Source: Siderastrea siderea (Eukaryota; Cnidaria; Anthozoa; Scleractinia; Rhizangiidae). Taken from it: a DNA stretch of 64,000 nt. A program made the position numbers and the translations under genes. The notes beneath the pieces are model-generated. The model was not told the DNA's origin, made no database searches, and worked only from the letters and a program-made list of their open reading frames with translations. The DNA is taken from NCBI GenBank assembly GCA_964030785.1, contig OZ034970.1:23660935-23724934 (forward strand), in the 5' to 3' direction. Shown here one piece after another: positions 12,801 to 23,779 of the stretch; within the stretch, counting starts at the first letter, position 1; each line of letters starts with the position of its first letter.

Positions 12801-15800
12801 TTGAAAGGTTTATGGATGCTATCGTGAATTTTAACAAGAACTGCTATTGGTTTTTAGATTGCCTCGGAGGTAGAAGTGCTTGCTGCAGACCTAAACTCAA
12901 CAAGAAGTGAAGTAAGAGAAACAGATGCTGAAATACAGGCCAGTTTGAAGACAGTCAACACTACTTTGACTTCAAAGGTATAAATGGCAATTCTGACACT
13001 TATAATATATAGATTATCTTGTATAGTTCTATCAACTGGTTTCATCTACTTTATTTCCATGCACCTACGACGTGTATGTCCAGGACGTTTTGAATGTGTA
13101 CGCCAAATACGTTCCTTCGGTATTTGGTAAGAAATAAGCCGCCTATCCTTCACTTATAAAAATTTACATTCGTTTGTTTTTGATGGTAACATTGACAACT
13201 CAAGACAGGTTTTTTTTTTGTTTTTGTCTTTTTTTTGGTCTGTGCAGAGCTGAAATCTAGAATGCTGCTGGATATATTTTGATAAAATAAGGCAGTTAAG
13301 CCCTTTTCATTGAAAAGTGGTAATGTTAACTTTGGCTACCCTAAACTTCGAAAGAGGGGTTTTAACTTGACCACTGTAAAAACTGGGCTGGTCGTACAAG
13401 CAAGCGTGTTCATTTTGTAATTTTTATACCCTGAGAATGTCATTCTTTTTTGGATCACTATAAGTGGGTTATTAACATTATATTCGTGTGCAAAAACAAT
13501 CTGAAAAAAACAAAGTCCTCCACTGGAAACTGCAGTAAGACATCTTAAAACGTTAAATGCTATTTTTTTTGTAAGTTTGGGCATCTTGTGTTATGCATGG
13601 TTCAATTTCAACTGTTACCACCCCCCCCCCTCCGGGGCAACCCCGGGGACAAGTCCAGCCCTTTGGGCCCGGGGGTGGTAACTTCTTGTTGTTCATGTAA
13701 AGTACGTCACCTCCCTGGACCGCGTGGAGAAGACTGCCTATTTCCAGGGAAAATCCCTCGAATTTGTAGCAGACTGGTTAGAGAAGATTAATTTCTAAAA
13801 ATTGAAATCTGTGTACGTTTGTTATAAATTGTTAAACGAATGTGCGTTTAATGCCGCACTCGAATGAATGGCGGTCGTCACAAACAAAGAAATATTTCTT
13901 CTGTGTGTTTATAGTTATACTAAGACGACTTAAATACACTCTATATAAAAACGGATGCACAGCTTTATATTAAACAGAGATCTCAGTCCAGTGTTCTTAT
14001 GAAACAAGCAAAGAAAAACTCCTTTAAATGCTGCCATCAATTTGTTCATGGGCCTCTTGTGCGTATGCGCTATATTTAGAATAAAACACGTGGCCGTATG
14101 CCAGTGCGGTTAGCGTTTTTTCTTCAGTTTTCTTTCTCAAATATAGTGTTCATGTTTTAATATATTATGCTTGTAGTGTCCTTCGTTCAATAAACTCTAG
14201 AAAACCGTCTGGTTTTGCTATTGTATACAAAACAACATATTTGTGGTCGATGAGGAGTCCCGGGGGTGGTGAATCGTCTCTTTCTGCGTGCCCAGGGGTG
14301 GGGAATAGACTGCCAAGTGAAAAAAAAATTGCAAATTCCCAGGGGTATGCCCGGGGGAATGGTAACAGGTAGAATTGAACCATGCATTAACAAAAGTTTA
14401 TTTCAGATTGACAGTCTTGACTCGGACGCAAGTCAGCTATCAGCAGCATTGGCGACCACTCAAGGCAACATTGACATACTTAATATAACTGTGACAAACG
14501 TTTCAGTAGAGGTGGGATTAATTTGTACTTGGTCATAGGCTTAATGATAAATAGCAATAATAGCTTTATCTGATGTATGATGATGCTGTATGATGATGCT
14601 GTCGCGAATGGTCCAGTAATTGCCGGTTTCACAGCTGTTGACAATAAAGGATGTCCGAAGAACTTTATTAAACAGCCAATTTAGGAATTTGGCAATTAGG
14701 CACAATTTGGCAAAAATCGGTGGGAATCGGTTGTTATAATGTATTAAGTAATATGGAGCCTGAGAAAACAGCCGACATCTCGCGAGCTCGCCACTTGAGC
14801 CCTCCCAAAACGACGTCTGAGCAACGAGGGCAGAAATTCTATAATGATGACGCGTCATTACCCAGTTCTACGTAGTGCTTCTGATTGGTTGAAACGCGAG
14901 GGAATTTTGTTTCAAGCAATCTGAAGCACTACCTACATCTGGGTAGTGACGCGTCATTGGGATGGAATTTTTGCACTCGTTGCTCAGACGTCGTTTTGCG
15001 AGGGATAAAGTGGTGAGCTCGCGAACGTCGGCTGTTTTCTCAGGCTAAGTAATATGCGGTAAAGCCAATTTTGACTAGAATGTGCACTTTTACCTTTTTT
15101 GAAGGCATAATTACGTAGTCGTCTTTTTACAGATATCAGCAGAACTAGACGTATTGAAGGCAGACCTAAACTCGGCAAGAAACGAATTTGCCTCAATAGA
15201 CGGTGATATACAGGACAGTTTGAAGGCAGTAAACACAACTTTGAAAACAAGGGTAATGTGGTTATTTTTTTTCTACGCATCATATTAATACGAATGCGTT
15301 CTTACTGTACTACACGTTCCTTACGTCTATTAGTGACGGGAAGGGGAAATAAGCATGTTTTTGTTTTTGTTATTTTTCGGCGTTTGAAAGGCTATGACCG
15401 TCCGCAGGCTATATTGTTACTAATAGATTCTTTCACTCTTTCTTTTTTTCTTTCTTCTTATTTAGGGGAAATAAACTTGCAGGGTAGGAATACACGCTTT
15501 TTGTTAAGCTCTAAATCTAGCTCTCGGTCCGGAAAATCAGCAACAACTTTAACCGAATAATTTAACAAAACAATTACCCCAATCGCGCTTGTTGGAAATG
15601 AGGTGATGACAATTGCTACATAATCGACCATTTCTGCCACTGCATTGCTTCAATTCACCCCCTATGAAATGAAATCACAACATCACTGAATGCCAAAGGG
15701 TATTGGTCACCATGTGTTTAACTCACACTTTAGATTGATAGACTTGCCTCTGACACAACCCAGCTATCAGCAACACTGACTGTTGCTCAAAGCAGCATCG

Positions 15801-18800
15801 AGAAACTTAACGCAACATTGAAAAACACTACATTAGAGGTAAGTTGAATACTTGGATACATAAAACTCTTACAGCAGTTTCAAGACTTCAGAAAGATAGA
15901 GTAACCGACGCCTAGACCAAATACAGTTTAACACCATGTAGATCTACAGAAAGCTGGGGAGAGTTCCAGTTTCCAGTAACTTGAAACGTCTACCCCCCCC
16001 CCCCCCAACCCCCACGCCCCTCACGCCTAAAAAAACTTAATAAAGTATATGAGTACAGTGTGAGGAGCTTACGTTTCCACGAACGGCATTTTGTTTTGGG
16101 ATTGAAGTGGGTTATTAAACCTTCGTAATTTGCTATGGAAAAGTACGGAGGGAATTGCGCGCTCGTTGCATTAATTACGTTTAAACGGATTGAAGATTTG
16201 TGGTGCAGGAGGACTAAAAGAGAAGAGCCCTAAAGTACTTAAAATGTTTCGAGTAATAAACGGTCTAGTTCACAAGCTTTTTAGCATAAATTGTAAATTC
16301 CCCTTGTTAATAATTCTTTGAAATGAAAATTTCTGAATTTTTTGCAGTATGTTGTAAATGTAAAGTTGCTACTCCAGAGTTAAATATTGTGAAACGTCCT
16401 CTGTCCCAGCCTTTCAAGACTTACTGTCATAGGTAAAATGCACTTGGAAATGAAGGAAGGGATCAATTGATAACTCACAATTCGTCACTCAAATTAGCAG
16501 CGGTTTAAACTATTTCACTCTATTACCAATGTGACTAACATGACAGGGTGTCTATTTTTAGTATATAAGTGAACAATAGTGTCTTCCCGACTCCCGCAGC
16601 TTAACAGTGCCAAGGAGAGCCTCACTCAAGAAGACATTAGTATCAGGACACTTATCAACGATGTCAACAACACACTTTCCGTTAAGGTACCAGAGGAATC
16701 ACATGGATATCGTATTATTAAAAAAATCTCTACCCCTGCAAGAAAAATTGATCCATTCTTCATAAAAAAATACACATCTGTGCAGTCTTAAGTATAAATA
16801 TAGTGGCAACAGAAACCCCATCAGTGTTTTCTTCAATTTTTCGGAAACCATTTTTCATCAGCAGCTGCCGTTTTCGGTAACTGTACGCATATCCCTTTTG
16901 ACGTACGTTTGGTGAAAAGCGGTTACTATGGTTACCAGTTATGATGTCATAAGTAGCAATTTAGGGTAAAAACTGTGTTTTGTACCTTTTAGGGGAAGAA
17001 AGCACAAATTGTATGCAAAATGACTAACATCAAAAATTTTCAATTTCGCCATTTTTTGATAATTTCTAATTTTTGGTAAAATCCAAGATGGCCGCCATTT
17101 TAGCTGCCGTCCTGGATGATGTAACGGGCCCCCATCAGCGCTGCAACCTGGAGCACATCAAAGGCTTTCTACCAAAGGCAAAATCTCTCCGAAATATTGA
17201 AACAAAGCAAAAACCCAGGTGAGGGGTTCCATCAAACCCCCTTGTACCACAGTGGAGGAGTGACTTTGCTTGTAGGTCCGAGGGTTAAGCAGCTGATAAC
17301 AAAAACTTAAAAAAAAAATACAAACAAACAAACAAAAGTTCAGGCTTGAACGAGACTGGAACTCATGACCTCTGCGATGGGTGATGTAGCAGCTTTCGTA
17401 AGGTCTTCCACGATTGGTCCCCTAAACAATAGCACAAACAAAAGAAACAAAGAACGAGGCGTAAAAACAATAGAGCTGCTACATATAGCGGTCCAATGAA
17501 AATACAAGCTTTTGAGAGGTGCTACACTACCGTCTGCGATACCGGTGCAGGGCTCTAAGCATTTGTCAATTCGCGTAAATCTCTTATGTGGAAAATGAAT
17601 GAAAGTGAATATGTGAAATGCTCATAGTGAGCTGTGGACTGAAAAACGAAACGATGACGCCCATTGCAGTTAATGCTATCAGCTTAAAGAGACGGGTTCA
17701 CGGCTCGGTGCATGTGCATTTACCAAATTTCTTTCTCCGATTTATTAGTAATTATATCGGTTAATAAAACCACTTACATGTATCTCAGCGATCACATACT
17801 ATAGTAGTCCCAAGTAGAACGGCGGAGGACTAAATTCGCAGGAAATATCAGTGGATTACACCAACACTGCCAACTTTGAATTTATTGTTGACCCGAAGGT
17901 TTTATTCCACGGTTGATGAATTTACCTCTATTTGCACACGCTTTGGTCAAGTGGCTGCCAGGGGCGTGTGCAGATAGCTGAGAAATCATTAAACGCGAAA
18001 CTATGGCAAGAAAATTTCACACCTGAACAATCTACTCGCCTCTGATTGGTTCTTTAACAATGTTATGAAATAATATTGCTTGCGTACTCGCTACAGCGTG
18101 CACGGGCGATAAAACAGCATTTAAATTCATGAGCATGCTCTAAACCGTGAACCCTTCCCTTTAAGCAGCTACTAAACGAAACCTGGAAAAAAAATCAGGC
18201 TTGAAGAGTCTCGAACTCGTGAGTCTCGAACTCAGCGCCCTAACCAGCTGAGCTATTAAGCCGCCTGGGAGCTGGTCATTTGCGAATTCGTATAAATCCT
18301 ATAGGTTATAAATAAAAGAAAGTGAATATGTGGCTGTACCAAACATTATTTGAACTAGATATGCTAAAAGAGGTTCTTCATGAAAACATGAGTTCCATGC
18401 ACGATATCCTGTTGTCGTACCATCCTTACATTATTTCAGGTGTTTATTTTTGTTACAGCAAATTCACATAATTTTGTGGAGATACAAACTTTCCAACTGT
18501 TAAAAAAAAAAACATCTCTAATTTGCAGCTGGAAAACGTCAGCAAGATGGAGGGTCCCATTGGTCCCCGTGGCTTTAATGGTTCCCAAGGGCCCACTGGC
18601 GAACAGGGTCCACGAGGATTTAATGGAACACAAGGGCCACATGGTAACATTGGTCCTCCCGGTTTCAACGGCACACAGGGTCCACAAGGATTTAACGGTT
18701 CACAAGGCCTACAGGGACCTCAAGGAACAGGAAACCTTTCTCAATGCGAGTACATGGAGACTTCAGAAGCAGCGAGCCAAAATCCAGTAACAAGCAACAC

Positions 18801-21800
18801 CCATGCTGCTAGTGTTCAAGTTATTCTTCAAGAGCCAAACGTAAGATAATACAAGATTAAACTGACAACACTGTTGATGTTTTTAGCTTATTCAAAACGT
18901 GTAAATGTTTTATCTGGGCGGATATTCCGTCCCGTGACTGACATGGTAAAGGCCCCCCAATGTGTTTTTCGGGATTCGGGATTTGGCTTCTTTGAAGACT
19001 GGAATTCGGGATTTTTAAGGAAAGGGGGAGCGAGATTCGGGATTGAAATTATGATTGGGATGCAGGATTTGGCCGTTTTACGATGCAAGATTTGGAAAAT
19101 GTTGTTGTAAAGAACCGGTATCCGGTAACGAAAAGTGAAAAATCGTTTCATTTTGAAACACAAGTTGCCTTCGTTTTCCTCGACCCTGCCACGTGCCTAT
19201 TTTGACCATACCACTTTTCTTATCTTACCATCTTCCACTGGTTCACCAAAGATAATGGAATCTGGAACCTCTGCAAGTAGGGCACTTTTTAATACGTATG
19301 TCTAATATCGGGATAAGCCGATAAAAACCGTCGGGCTACGGGATTGAGGGACAGTTTTGGTCGGGATGAAGGGATTAAAGAACCCTGTCGGAGACCCTCT
19401 TGGACAAACCCCGAGAAGTATGTTACCTCACAACAAAAATTCTAGTCGAAAAGTTGAGTTTTGGTGGATTTCAATATTCGTGTCTCTTGTTAAGCTACTC
19501 GCTTCGACGCTATTGAGCACTCAGCCGTAAAACGTCTATAAAGTGTTAAGCACATTTTAAAATCCTGTGTTCGAATGTTGTAAGTTTTCCTTTCTTAAAC
19601 CCAGATAAAATACGTACAAAAATAGTATGGCGCGTGTACATATTTTTGCAGTCATCCACACATATGGCCGTTGAGCGATTGAATTGCAGAACCATTACTG
19701 GTCGAACAGGATTTTTTAGTGGATTGGAAAAATTAAGGTTTCAGGGGCTTTGATTGTGAGAATATACAGCCGTATGGATCACGTGGTAAAATAATCGTTT
19801 TTGAGCTTCTTCTGATCGAAGAAATGCCGAATAGAAAGAACAGGATTAGGAAGAATTTCCTGATTATGACTCAACGAATGCCTTTACCGGACCCCTTGAT
19901 GTGTTCCAGTGAGACAGCCGAGAACTACAGATCAGATGCGGAGTAAAATTTTGCGTCGCTAGGTTTTCGGCAAAGAGTTGGAGATAATTGACATCAATCC
20001 TTAAAACTACATCCACTGATGAAGAGGCAGACTCGTCTAGACCTTTCCGTCTTGGTCTTTACTTTTATTGTGAGATAAGGGACCATTTTTTTTTTATCTG
20101 GGGTGGAGGGAGGTTTTGAGTGGGAGGGGGCACAAAAATAGCATGTAGAGGGGGCATCCCTAGGAAATGTCACTTTGAGGGAGAGGGAAACGAAAAATAT
20201 TCATTAACTCATCATTTGTAGTAAACTGAAACTCGAAGTAACTTTCAGAACGATGTCTTTAAATAGATGTTTACCTTTTGTGTATTTTTTTTATGTCGCT
20301 TATCTTTCCAATCAGTTTATCTCTGTTCCTGTTCAATCTCGCCATCCCACGCACACCCTCAAATACACAACATGTTGTACTGCTTAAAAAAATCGTGAAA
20401 GGTTACTGCAAAAAATATTTTGTTGTTGAGCCATTCATTATCATTGAAACCCTTTTCAAAGTAGCCATAATAAAAGGTAAGAGTGTAACCATTGCTTTTT
20501 TTCTCCTCTGCTCCTATCCTACTCCTTGTTCTCTCTATATTTCCTTTCTCTTCCTGCTGTGGTGTAATTTTTGGGAATGCCATACCCAGAAGTCTCGCGT
20601 TTTGGCCTTACTCCGGTCAAATAGCTGAATTTTTATCTGCTACGTTTTTAAAAATCCAGGTAGACATGCTCTAAAGTTGTATCTACGGGGAGGGGAGGGG
20701 GGGAGAGGATTTTTTCCAACCAGTAACCCCATACCACCAGCCACCTCTCCTGGTAAAATAATAAATGGTCCCTAATTGACGTCCACTTAAACCATATTTT
20801 TGGCCTGGACTTTTTTGCCCTGAGGGGTTCGCGTGTGATTGGTAGCCGCTGTAAACAGCGAAATTATTTCTTGGTCATTTTCATTCCATTCTTGTTCTGA
20901 CGTAATAGGCCCGTGAATTTTTTCGGTTTTTGCGGGGTCTGACGGATTTACCAGGTAGAATTTTGCCTTTGTTAATGAAGAACTCTTTGAAAAGGGTCTT
21001 TAAAAGAAGATTGAAGGTGTCATTACGGCATATCTCTCCCTGAAACGCATGTAAAGTGCTTGATTGAAGACCAAATTTGTCTTTGAGGAGAGACAGTTTA
21101 GTACTAATTGGTGGGGCATTTGAACGGCTTTCTTGCCCCGAGGGGAGGGAATTTGAACAAGCCAATCTTCAAAAGTTCAAATGCCCGGGGGGTTGTCCGG
21201 GGGGGGATGTTGAACTTTTGACTTGATCGGCGCATAATTACAAACGCCCGAGCGCAAGCCGACTTGTAAAAATGTTATTTCCTTGGATCTCCACTGCAAG
21301 AACAAGAATTTCGCTTAGGAATCGTATATAACAACAGGTTAACGTATATAACAATACTGTTTTGTTTCTGTGATAACTAAAGAGATGGGTTTCAAGCTTT
21401 ATTTGAACAAAATTTACGTAAGATGAGCTTAAACAATTTTGCGAGTTGCTTTGAAGCTCAATTCAGCTGTGAATTTTTTCAACTAAGAGAATAGTCACTT
21501 ATGAAAAACAAATGAGGCAGTTGCTAGAAACTCTTTTATTGCTAGTTTTCACGGTCTGTGAAAATTAACTTGACTCGGTTTAGCTCCTTTTTTATCATGT
21601 TTCGACTTACCGACCCATGGTGAAATTATAAAATGCTTTTAGCTTCGCAGAACGCTTCGCAGTTACCGACAATTGTTTTTTTTAAGTCAAAGAAAGCTTT
21701 CAGAGTTTCGGTAAACTAAAAAGTTTCTAGTCCTGCTTCTTACTTGTTTTAAATCTCGTCTAATACATTAACCTGCAATTTTGCAGTGCATAAGACTACT

Positions 21801-22645
21801 GCCGAAAATAGATTCAAGGCCTTTCAAAATTTATCGCTTGCGCCCGCCCTCGAAAATGACGCGAACGAGTCAGCGCACACGGTTTGTGCTTGTTTACTAT
21901 TTGCTATACACGTGGAAAGGGTTAACTCACTTTAAATACGACATGCCCTCAGAGCCAGCTCCCGCGAATATTGTACTAAAGTACCATTTGAAAGATTCAG
22001 TAAACGAATTGGCAGAGGTCGATCGCATGACTCTATCTCTGCATTTCCACTTTAATTTGAGTTGTGAATGTAAAGATTGGCCTCGAATTGGCCATCTTTA
22101 TACTGCCAGTGAAACTAAACTGAAATTTCATTGACACCACCTTTTTCATTTCGAGTTTAAATGTGCACCTTTATTTAATTTCAATTTAAAACGTGTGTCT
22201 TGGTATTATTTTATGTAAATTCTTACCGTTACAAATTAAGAGTAAGTCAGTGATAACTTGTTATTAATTTATCCAAAATCGTAGGACTAAGTTATCGACC
22301 ACTTTGGGTATTATTTGATCTAGAACATTATTCAGAGACTACGTATCCATTTATAAAACAAGGCAGATTCCTTACAGCAGGGGTGTGAGGAGCTCCCCTG
22401 TTAGGTTAGCCTATCTATATGTATTACTAGAATTTGTTATTAACGAGATGGGTTTCTCTTCTTCTTCATTTATTACTGTTTATTAAATAAGCCTGTATCA
22501 TTAATTTGATCCTCCTGATTAGCTGATGCCTAAGTTGGTATTTACCTGTGAATCGTTAATGTCGATCCTTAGGTTTAAGGCTTTCCCAACTCACCCGAAG
22601 AAAGAACCCGGGATTCTCACATACGGCTAACTCACTACCAGCGTG

Positions 22646-22684
<39 letters not shown>

Positions 22685-22955
22685 CACAACAGAGAATGGG
22701 CTTTCTTTTTCAACGCTTTATACAAGACCCGACGCGTTTCGGCTTACGCCGAGCACCTTATTATTACGTCAAATTAGATTGCACGAGCTCAGAAAGTAAA
22801 ATTGTTGCCTTTACTATCTGGCTCAGCAAGTGCAATTTGCGTTTACTATCTTTTACCGGATGAAAAAAAAAATGCAAATTCAGCAGGAAAAAAGAGGCAT
22901 TTAATGCCACAGATGGCGAATTTTGTTGCGTGGCTGGAAGTCTTATCCTGAGGAA

Positions 22956-22986
<31 letters not shown>

Positions 22987-23656
22987 GGACGGTGCCTCCT
23001 AATACAGATGTATTTTTGCAAAGGTTATGACTTGGGGGAAAAAGTAGATCTTAGCAAGGGTTATTGGAATACAAAAAGAAAAATGTGGGTAACCATGCAT
23101 TTTTCAGAGATAATTAAGCAACCATAATTCTTAAAAAAGCGTTACAATACAAAGAATGTATGGTAATCTCTTTCCATATTTGAGCTCATTTATCTCTGAA
23201 AAATGCGTGGCTACCCCCAATTTTCCTTTTTGGATTCTAATAGCCCTTGCTAAGATCTACTTTTTCCACATAGTCATATACTGCGCAAGAATATTGTTGT
23301 ATTAGTGGGCAAATTCCTTTAGAAACTTGAATATCCCGAGATGCGCAGAACGTATGCGCAGTAACAAAAGGAGGCACCATCCTTAAGATCTGCCTTTCAA
23401 TATTCTGTTGGCATGCATGAGGTGCAACACCTTAAAATCTTTTATTTTTTTCTTGTTCTTCTTCTTTTCCTAGGATAAAAGGATAGTTGGCGTCTCATGC
23501 TCAACGAACTTGGCTCAAATGTATCTTCTTTCAAGTACTTTGGACCCAGGAGGTGTACGGTTTTATTATTGTGACTGCAAAGGGCATTATGGCAGCTCTG
23601 GTTCGGTGTCGGTGACATGTTTCATGCATTATTGGCAATGTCCACTAACTACATAA
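3486..23656 (+). CDS. Type II membrane coiled-coil / collagen-like glycoprotein (17 exons, 744 aa)
   Basis: Seventeen exons join into one open frame of 744 codons plus TAA. Exons: 3486-3816, 6908-7002, 7347-7397, 7522-7608, 8440-8526, 9418-9537, 10007-10093, 10581-10700, 11063-11167, 11473-11592, 12858-12977, 14407-14511, 15133-15252, 15734-15838, 16600-16686, 18529-18840, 23474-23656. All introns are GT-AG; the first is phase 1 and every later one is phase 0. Order along the protein: cytoplasmic tail 1-71, membrane helix about 72-97, rod 111-588, 20 Gly-X-Y triplets about 589-648, Cys-bearing C-terminus 685-744. There is no signal peptide, so a type II topology is inferred. The plan parallels class A scavenger receptors (membrane helix, coiled coil, collagen, C-terminal Cys domain) but the C-terminus is not SRCR. 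A cell-surface trimer that binds ligands or matrix is the likely role; the ligand is unknown. Confidence 0.85.
6908..11592 (+). CDS. Exons 2-10: first part of the glycosylated coiled-coil rod
   Basis: Nine small exons of 95, 51, 87, 87, 120, 87, 120, 105 and 120 nt encode helical, heptad-like sequence (residues 111-401). From exon 6 on, each ends in a stereotyped segment holding an Asn sequon, for example [24 protein letters not shown] and VNHTLKNE. Exons 9 and 10 both start with LDG, so they probably share an ancestor. All junctions after exon 2 are phase 0, so any of these exons could be skipped without changing frame. Confidence 0.85.
7640..8180. repeat. Dispersed repeat, copy 1 (intron 4)
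   Basis: About 500 bases here match 16810-17290 at moderate identity, sharing blocks such as CAAGATGG[CG][CG]GCCATTTT, GTTATGGTTACGA and CATCAAAGGCTTTCTACC. No terminal repeats or coding frame were found. A weaker relative may lie at 60840-61060. Confidence 0.7.
8783..9202. mobile_element. TTAA-target foldback MITE (420 bp)
   Basis: The two ends are long inverted repeats (GACGGAATCCATTAGGAAAC at left, the complement of GATGGAATCCATCAGGAAAT at right) and the arms pair over roughly 180 bases, so the element is nearly all hairpin. TTAA flanks it at 8779-8782 and 9203-9206, the target duplication used by piggyBac-type transposases. It lies in intron 5 of the membrane protein gene. Confidence 0.75.
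9847..9945. repeat. Short minisatellite
   Basis: Five to six imperfect units built on ATCTATAGGAAG[GA]AT lie in intron 6. Confidence 0.75.
12858..16686 (+). CDS. Exons 11-15: tandemly duplicated coiled-coil exon pairs
   Basis: Lengths are 120, 105, 120, 105 and 87 nt (residues 402-580). Exons 11 and 13 are clear paralogues (ADLNSTRSE against [18 protein letters not shown] against SLKAVNTTL), as are exons 12 and 14 ([10 protein letters not shown] against [10 protein letters not shown]), so a 120+105 nt pair was duplicated as a unit. Each exon ends near an N-x-T/S sequon. Confidence 0.85.
13594..14386. mobile_element. Harbinger-like MITE with TTA target duplication (793 bp)
   Basis: The ends are inverted copies of TGCATGGTTCAATT, continuing into CTGTTACCA and C-rich or G-rich tracts. 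TTA flanks both ends (13591-13593, 14387-14389), the three-base duplication typical of PIF/Harbinger elements. No transposase is inside. The right end stops 17 bases before the 3' splice site of exon 12. Confidence 0.7.
14756..15045. mobile_element. MITE with 11 bp target duplication (about 290 bp)
   Basis: Inverted ends share GCCTGAGAAAACAGCCGAC and then GCGAGCTC and ACGACGTCTGAGCAACGAG in both arms. The flanks carry TAAGTAATATG at 14745-14755 and 15046-15056. A duplication of 9-11 bases suggests a Mutator-like origin. It is non-coding and lies in intron 12, upstream of exon 13. Confidence 0.75.
16810..17290. repeat. Dispersed repeat, copy 2 (intron 15)
   Basis: This is the counterpart of 7640-8180, in the same orientation. 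It keeps the CAAGATGGCCGCCATTTT block and the segment reading CATCAAAGGCTTTCTACC. Confidence 0.7.
17335..18290 (-). repeat. Decayed tRNA-derived SINE fragments
   Basis: Two tRNA-like remnants related to the SINE array near 30100-31000 occur here. One near 17335-17560 carries the GCGATACCGGTGCAGGGCTCTAA segment in two pieces. The other, at about 18195-18290, keeps GCGCCCTAACCAGCTGAGCT and CCTGGGAGCTGGTCATT. Neither folds as a full tRNA, so they are relics. Confidence 0.6.
18529..18840 (+). CDS. Exon 16: collagen-like Gly-X-Y segment
   Basis: After eight residues (LENVSKME) come 20 uninterrupted Gly-X-Y triplets, then a 36-residue Ser/Thr/Gln-rich linker beginning [10 protein letters not shown]. 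The triplet run contains the module GFNG[ST]Q four times, each giving an N-G-S/T sequon inside the triple helix. Unlike fibrillar collagen genes with their 54 nt exons, the whole segment is one 312 nt exon. It ends at AAC|GTAAGA in phase 0. Confidence 0.9.
18900..19400. repeat. CGGGATT-rich repeat related to the MITE at 34955
   Basis: Many copies of CGGGATT[CT]GGGATT lie scattered over 500 bases, the same internal vocabulary as the element at 34955-35369. Clear terminal repeats are not visible here, so this is probably a decayed relative. It lies in intron 16. Confidence 0.5.
20080..20772. mobile_element. Inverted-repeat element (possible MITE)
   Basis: The ends AGGGACCATTTTTTTTTTATC and ATAATAAATGGTCCCT are inverted copies, followed inward by G-rich and C-rich stretches that also pair. 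No convincing target duplication or coding frame was found. Confidence 0.5.
22648..22762. repeat. (TA)n tract joined to a Penelope-type end
   Basis: A (TA)n tract at 22648-22682 is followed directly by a segment containing GACGCGTTTCGGCTTACGCC, a motif of the kind found at the ends of Penelope-like elements in this window (compare 46800-46850). Only the end is preserved. Confidence 0.45.
22755..22950. repeat. Diverged partial copy of block X
   Basis: About 190 bases match 23787-23985 almost base for base (CACCTTATTATTACGTCAAA, GAGCTCAGAAAGTAAAAT, CTATCTGGCTCAGCAAGTGC). The two copies lie on either side of exon 17 of the membrane protein gene. Confidence 0.75.
22987..23382. mobile_element. 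TTAA-target MITE (396 bp)
   Basis: Ends read GGACGGTGCCTCC and GGAGGCACCATCC, and the arms continue to pair over most of the length. TTAA flanks at 22983-22986 and 23383-23386. The first five bases, GGACG, are shared with the MITE at 55716-56370. Confidence 0.8.
23474..23656 (+). CDS. Exon 17: C-terminal Cys-containing module and stop
   Basis: The acceptor CCTAG precedes 60 codons and a TAA at 23654-23656. The module has five cysteines in the arrangement [23 protein letters not shown], and aromatic residues typical of a small extracellular fold. Similar short Cys-bearing tails follow collagen repeats in short-chain collagens, but I cannot assign a named domain. The preceding intron is 4.6 kb and holds several repeats, so an alternative last exon cannot be excluded. 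Confidence 0.75.
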   Translation, partial: DKRIVGVSCSTNLAQMYLLSSTLDPGGVRFYYCDCKGHYGSSGSVSVTCFMHYWQCPLTT

Positions 23657-23779
23657 GAGTACACTTACACAATTACACATTTATAAAGCAGTATGTTTTT
23701 TTAGACTTGTTATTATGGCACCTGACATTTGTTACTAGTAACTGTAGGTAATTTCACGATTTTGTGTGCAATTTCAAGT

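Noticed and set aside
21781..22134. 117-codon frame as an alternative exon of the collagen-like gene
   Set aside because: No splice sites in suitable phase and no resemblance to the Cys-rich module.
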